Assembly (NCBI RefSeq): GCF_017562075.2
Contig: NC_054085.1
Location: 9,518,259-9,582,258, forward strand
Reading direction: 5' to 3'
Length of the DNA stretch: 64,000 nt
Source of the DNA: Anopheles merus
Lineage: Eukaryota > Arthropoda > Insecta > Diptera > Culicidae
In this document: one piece after another, positions 61,468 through 64,000 of the stretch
Position numbering within the stretch: position 1 is the first letter of the stretch
Layout: each line of letters starts with the position of its first letter
The notes under the pieces: generated by a model
Database searches by the model: none
Told to the model about the DNA's origin: nothing
Seen by the model: the letters and a program-made list of their open reading frames with translations, nothing else
Made by a program: the position numbers and the translations under genes

Positions 61468-64000
61468 ATGGTGGGAAATGAGCGCTTTTCCTTCCAAAAA
61501 ACCGTCCAGTGTTTGGCCCGTGTACTGGCCATGATAAAGCCCACGCCATGGGAAAAGGTATGTAGCTAGCTGTGTGTGTCCCCCATCGAATCGCTGGAGC
61601 CCCTGAGTCATTCTGCTGTGTTTCTTGCTGCTGTTGGTGTCTTTTCGCAGGTGCAAACGCTGTTCAAGTACTGTCCGCAGGAAAATGCGGCCGGAGTGTT
61701 CTGTCTCGATGCCCGGGCCCAGGATGCGGTCATCGCCCTCGGGCTGTACTTCCTGGAGAGTGGCTATCAGTATCCGAAGGAAATCATCCCCTACCTGCTG
61801 CGGCTCGCCAAAGCACTCCCGAAGGCCGTATGGATCGATGACGTCAAGCCCAACAAAATCGATAGTGAGTGTTAAATTCTGCCCTGCCACCCTCCCGGAA
61901 GCAATTCCCTTGGTGGTACTTGGTGCATGGTGGTGATTTAATTAACTTTACGCAATGTGTATCACGTTACAAAACGCGCCTTGTTACAGAAATACCTACG
62001 GCGGAAAAGTTTGCCTTCTGCCTGAACAGCTTGCTGTCCGACATTGCCGTCGGATGTCCAGAGCATCGCGATGAGATCATCCTCATCCAGGTGGAGGTGC
62101 TGACAGTCCTAACGAACATGATCAAGGGCAGCAAGGAGAGCAGCACGCTGCCCCCGATCATCCTATGTAAAGCGACCGTTCCATTGCTGCTCGGACTGAG
62201 CCGCTCGATGGGCCGCTATGCCGCGTGTGACCCGCCCCTACTCTGCCGACTCTTTCCAAAGGATGAAATACTCGTCGTAAAGTCGGCCGAAACGCCCCTT
62301 TCCGCGGACGCGAAGGACAGCACAAGCGTGAGCCAGTTCCGCTCGATCATACCACGATCGATGTCGGGCAGCCTGTCCGTCGATGCGGGCGAGACGGAAA
62401 AGTCAATCCACAGCAGCCGGAAGAAGCTCAGCTCGTTCTACTCCGTGCCGTACGATCCGACGACGTACTTTTTCGCAAAGTATGGCTCCAGCTTTAACCA
62501 GTTCCCGAACATGCGTTTCTGCGACTCGATGGAGAAGAACGATCGGCTCCAGTTTCCGATCAACCATCTGCAGACGATCTTTGCGCTGGCGAAGAAGCTG
62601 CTGACGAAGGAGACGCTCGAACATCTGGACGAACAGGCGGGCGATATATACGCGCTGAATCAGATCAAACCGTACGGGTATAAGAGCTTCTCGGAAACGA
62701 TCAATCTGGTGATGGTGACGTTGCTGCGCGAGATACTGCAAAATCAAACAGGTGAGAGGGGTTTGAGGCGAACGGATTAGAAGAATCGATTACTAATACT
62801 GCTTTCCATTAAATTGTAGACTTACCGACACCCTTCACGAAGGATGTACAGGAGTTTGTTAAGCGCCTGTTCCTAATCGGCCAAACCGAGCTGCAAAACA
62901 AACAGCACGATGCCATCGATCGTGTGCGTGATCCTAGCAACATCGTCGTCAACAAGTACAAGATCAACGTGATGGCCAATGCGGCGTGCGTCGATTTGCT
63001 CGTCTGGGCGATCGGCGATGAAACAGGTACGGTTTGAGCTTAACCCGGACATCCAAACACAATCTCACACCGTAACACACACCTACACACACACATTGCT
63101 CATTGTATTTACCTAAAACACGGTACAATCGGCCGAACACTCCTTTCCGCACTCTGACCACCCATGTTCTATTGGTTCCAGTCGACAACTTGTGCGACCT
63201 GCTAACGTATCTGCAAGAAAGTTTATCGTTCACGATGGGTTTAGGTGATTTTGGTGGTTTGGTTTCTTTCGTTTTCTTTTTTTTTTGTTTTATTTGCGTT
63301 GCCGAGTTTGATTTGGTTTCATTTGATTTGATTTCTGATTGATTGATTGATTGATTGTGTTGCTGCTCTGTGTCCTGTTCATATATATGTATATGTTGCC
63401 TTATTTCTTTCTTATTTTACTTCTGTTTCTTTTACTTGCCTTCATTGCGTTGTTTTATACATAATGCCCGTGTTTCATGTTGCTACAGTTTTGTCGGGGG
63501 ATTTCGCTTTGGACAGGTGGAAGGGTATGTTTTTTGTACAAATGAACAAAGAAAAAAAAAACAACGAAAAAATGAACTCACAACACGCAAAGCAATGCGG
63601 TTGCTGCCTGGTTGTGTTGAAGTTGATCCTCTCAACCTGCTTCTGTCCGATTTGATTGCGCAACGCTCTGCTCGGATGAGAGTTGATAGCATTTTTTGGA
63701 GTTCGGAAATCATCTAATCGGAAACCTTTCTCCCACATACAGAGGCCGATAAGCTGTGCAGTCGGCTGTACCAGAAGCTCAACTCGGTGCTCGGCCACAA
63801 GGTGGTGATGGATCATATGCCGCTGCTAATGGTTTGCTTGGAGGTAATGTATTTTACCCATTTAATGTAAATTTTTAAATTGACCACGTGTTTGTGTGTG
63901 TGTGTGTTTGTAGGGATTAGGCAAGCTGGCGCAAAAGTTCCCCAACATTGCGGGCACCTCGATATCCTACCTGCGGGATTTCCTGGTCGATCCGAGCCCA
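61468..64000 (+). CDS. PI4KA: Phosphatidylinositol 4-kinase III alpha, N-terminal part (continues past the window)
   Basis: Exons 61468-61557, 61651-61864, 61990-62751, 62820-63026, (63182-63244), 63743-63843 and 63914-64000 have consistent GT-AG junctions. The start MVGNERFSFQKTVQCLARVL is followed by EKVQTLFKYCPQENAAGVF and RAQDAVIALGLYFLES, which match the N-terminal helical repeat of PI4KA. Later exons read LLSDIAVGCPEHRDEI, SRSMGRYAACDPPLL and HMPLLMVCLE/GLGKLAQKFP. The enzyme makes PI4P at the plasma membrane in complex with EFR3, TTC7 and FAM126-type subunits. The N-terminal solenoid seen here is the scaffold; the kinase domain lies beyond the window. About 490-510 of roughly 2100 residues are present. 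A Ser-rich loop (PRSMSGSLSVDAGETEKSIH) in exon 3 may be regulatory. The 63-nt exon at 63182 is in phase 1-1, so it can be included or skipped in frame. It is divergent from the ZC3H18-like gene. Confidence 0.95.
63182..63244 (+). other. Possible cassette exon of PI4KA (63 nt, 21 residues)
   Basis: Acceptor TTGGTTCCAG and donor TTAG/GTGATT bracket a frame reading VDNLCDLLTYLQESLSFTMG. It joins phase 1 to phase 1, so skipping keeps the frame. Its LC-centred pattern weakly resembles the start of the next exon (EADKLCSRLYQKLNS), as if one was copied from the other. The donor is not strong. It may be constitutive, alternative or unused. Confidence 0.5.
63337..63357 (+). repeat. (TGAT)n tract in a PI4KA intron
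   Basis: TGATTGATTGATTGATTG in the intron after the 63-nt candidate exon. Confidence 0.7.

Noticed and set aside
63490..63517. 28-nt segment between CTACAG and GTGGAAGG as a PI4KA microexon
   Set aside because: Its length would shift the reading frame relative to the next exon, so it is unlikely to be used.
1..64000. CRISPR arrays, operons or prophage
   Set aside because: No regularly spaced direct repeats of that type; gene structure is clearly eukaryotic.

Overview
This is a eukaryotic, almost certainly insect, nuclear window. The protein-coding genes are split by short GT-AG introns of about 60-500 bp, and spacers are AT-rich and full of simple repeats. The recognisable proteins are an insect-style ZC3H18 homologue, a PI4KIII-alpha homologue and secreted trypsin-like proteases. 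Nothing bacterial is present. A mosquito, most likely an Anopheles species, fits the gene style, the MITE/hAT content and the microsatellites; that assignment is inference, not proof.

Layout. Positions 1 to about 40.4 kb hold no gene I can recognise. This stretch carries a degenerate 29-bp minisatellite (10.95-11.65 kb), several transposon-like elements and microsatellites, and could be intergenic DNA or long introns and enhancers of a gene outside the window. From 40.4 to 42.6 kb two tandem minus-strand trypsin-like serine protease genes share intron positions and phases. A 244-bp long-TIR MITE sits at 43.2 kb. A single-exon plus-strand gene for a 622-residue coiled-coil protein is at 44.4-46.3 kb. 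A small two-exon plus-strand gene (99 residues) is at 49.7-50.1 kb. A 1.05-kb hAT-like element lies at 51.8-52.9 kb, followed by scattered coding-like remnants at 53.9-54.9 kb. From 55.6 to 58.9 kb is a minus-strand five-exon gene for a CCCH zinc-finger, RS-rich protein of the ZC3H18 family (1019 residues). Facing away from it, the 5' part of a PI4KA gene starts at 61.5 kb and runs off the right edge.

Mobile DNA. Three elements show an 8-bp target-site duplication next to matching terminal inverted repeats: 23935-25598 (CTTTATAG), 51813-52857 (ATCTAGAG) and 26090-26954 (TTGACGAA/ATGACGAA). This is the hAT signature. Two TA-flanked MITEs (15430-15766 and 43213-43456) and one pogo-like inverted-repeat element (18632-18977) are of Tc1/mariner/pogo type.

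How the genes relate. The two proteases are a local duplication of secreted digestive or haemolymph-type trypsins. The ZC3H18-like gene (nuclear RNA processing and decay) and PI4KA (plasma-membrane PI4P synthesis) are divergent neighbours about 2.5 kb apart between start codons; no functional link is implied. The most useful items for follow-up are a possible extra, duplicated exon in PI4KA, Tyr at chymotrypsin position 225 in both proteases, the complete hAT-like elements and the unrecognised coding-like segments near 54 kb.
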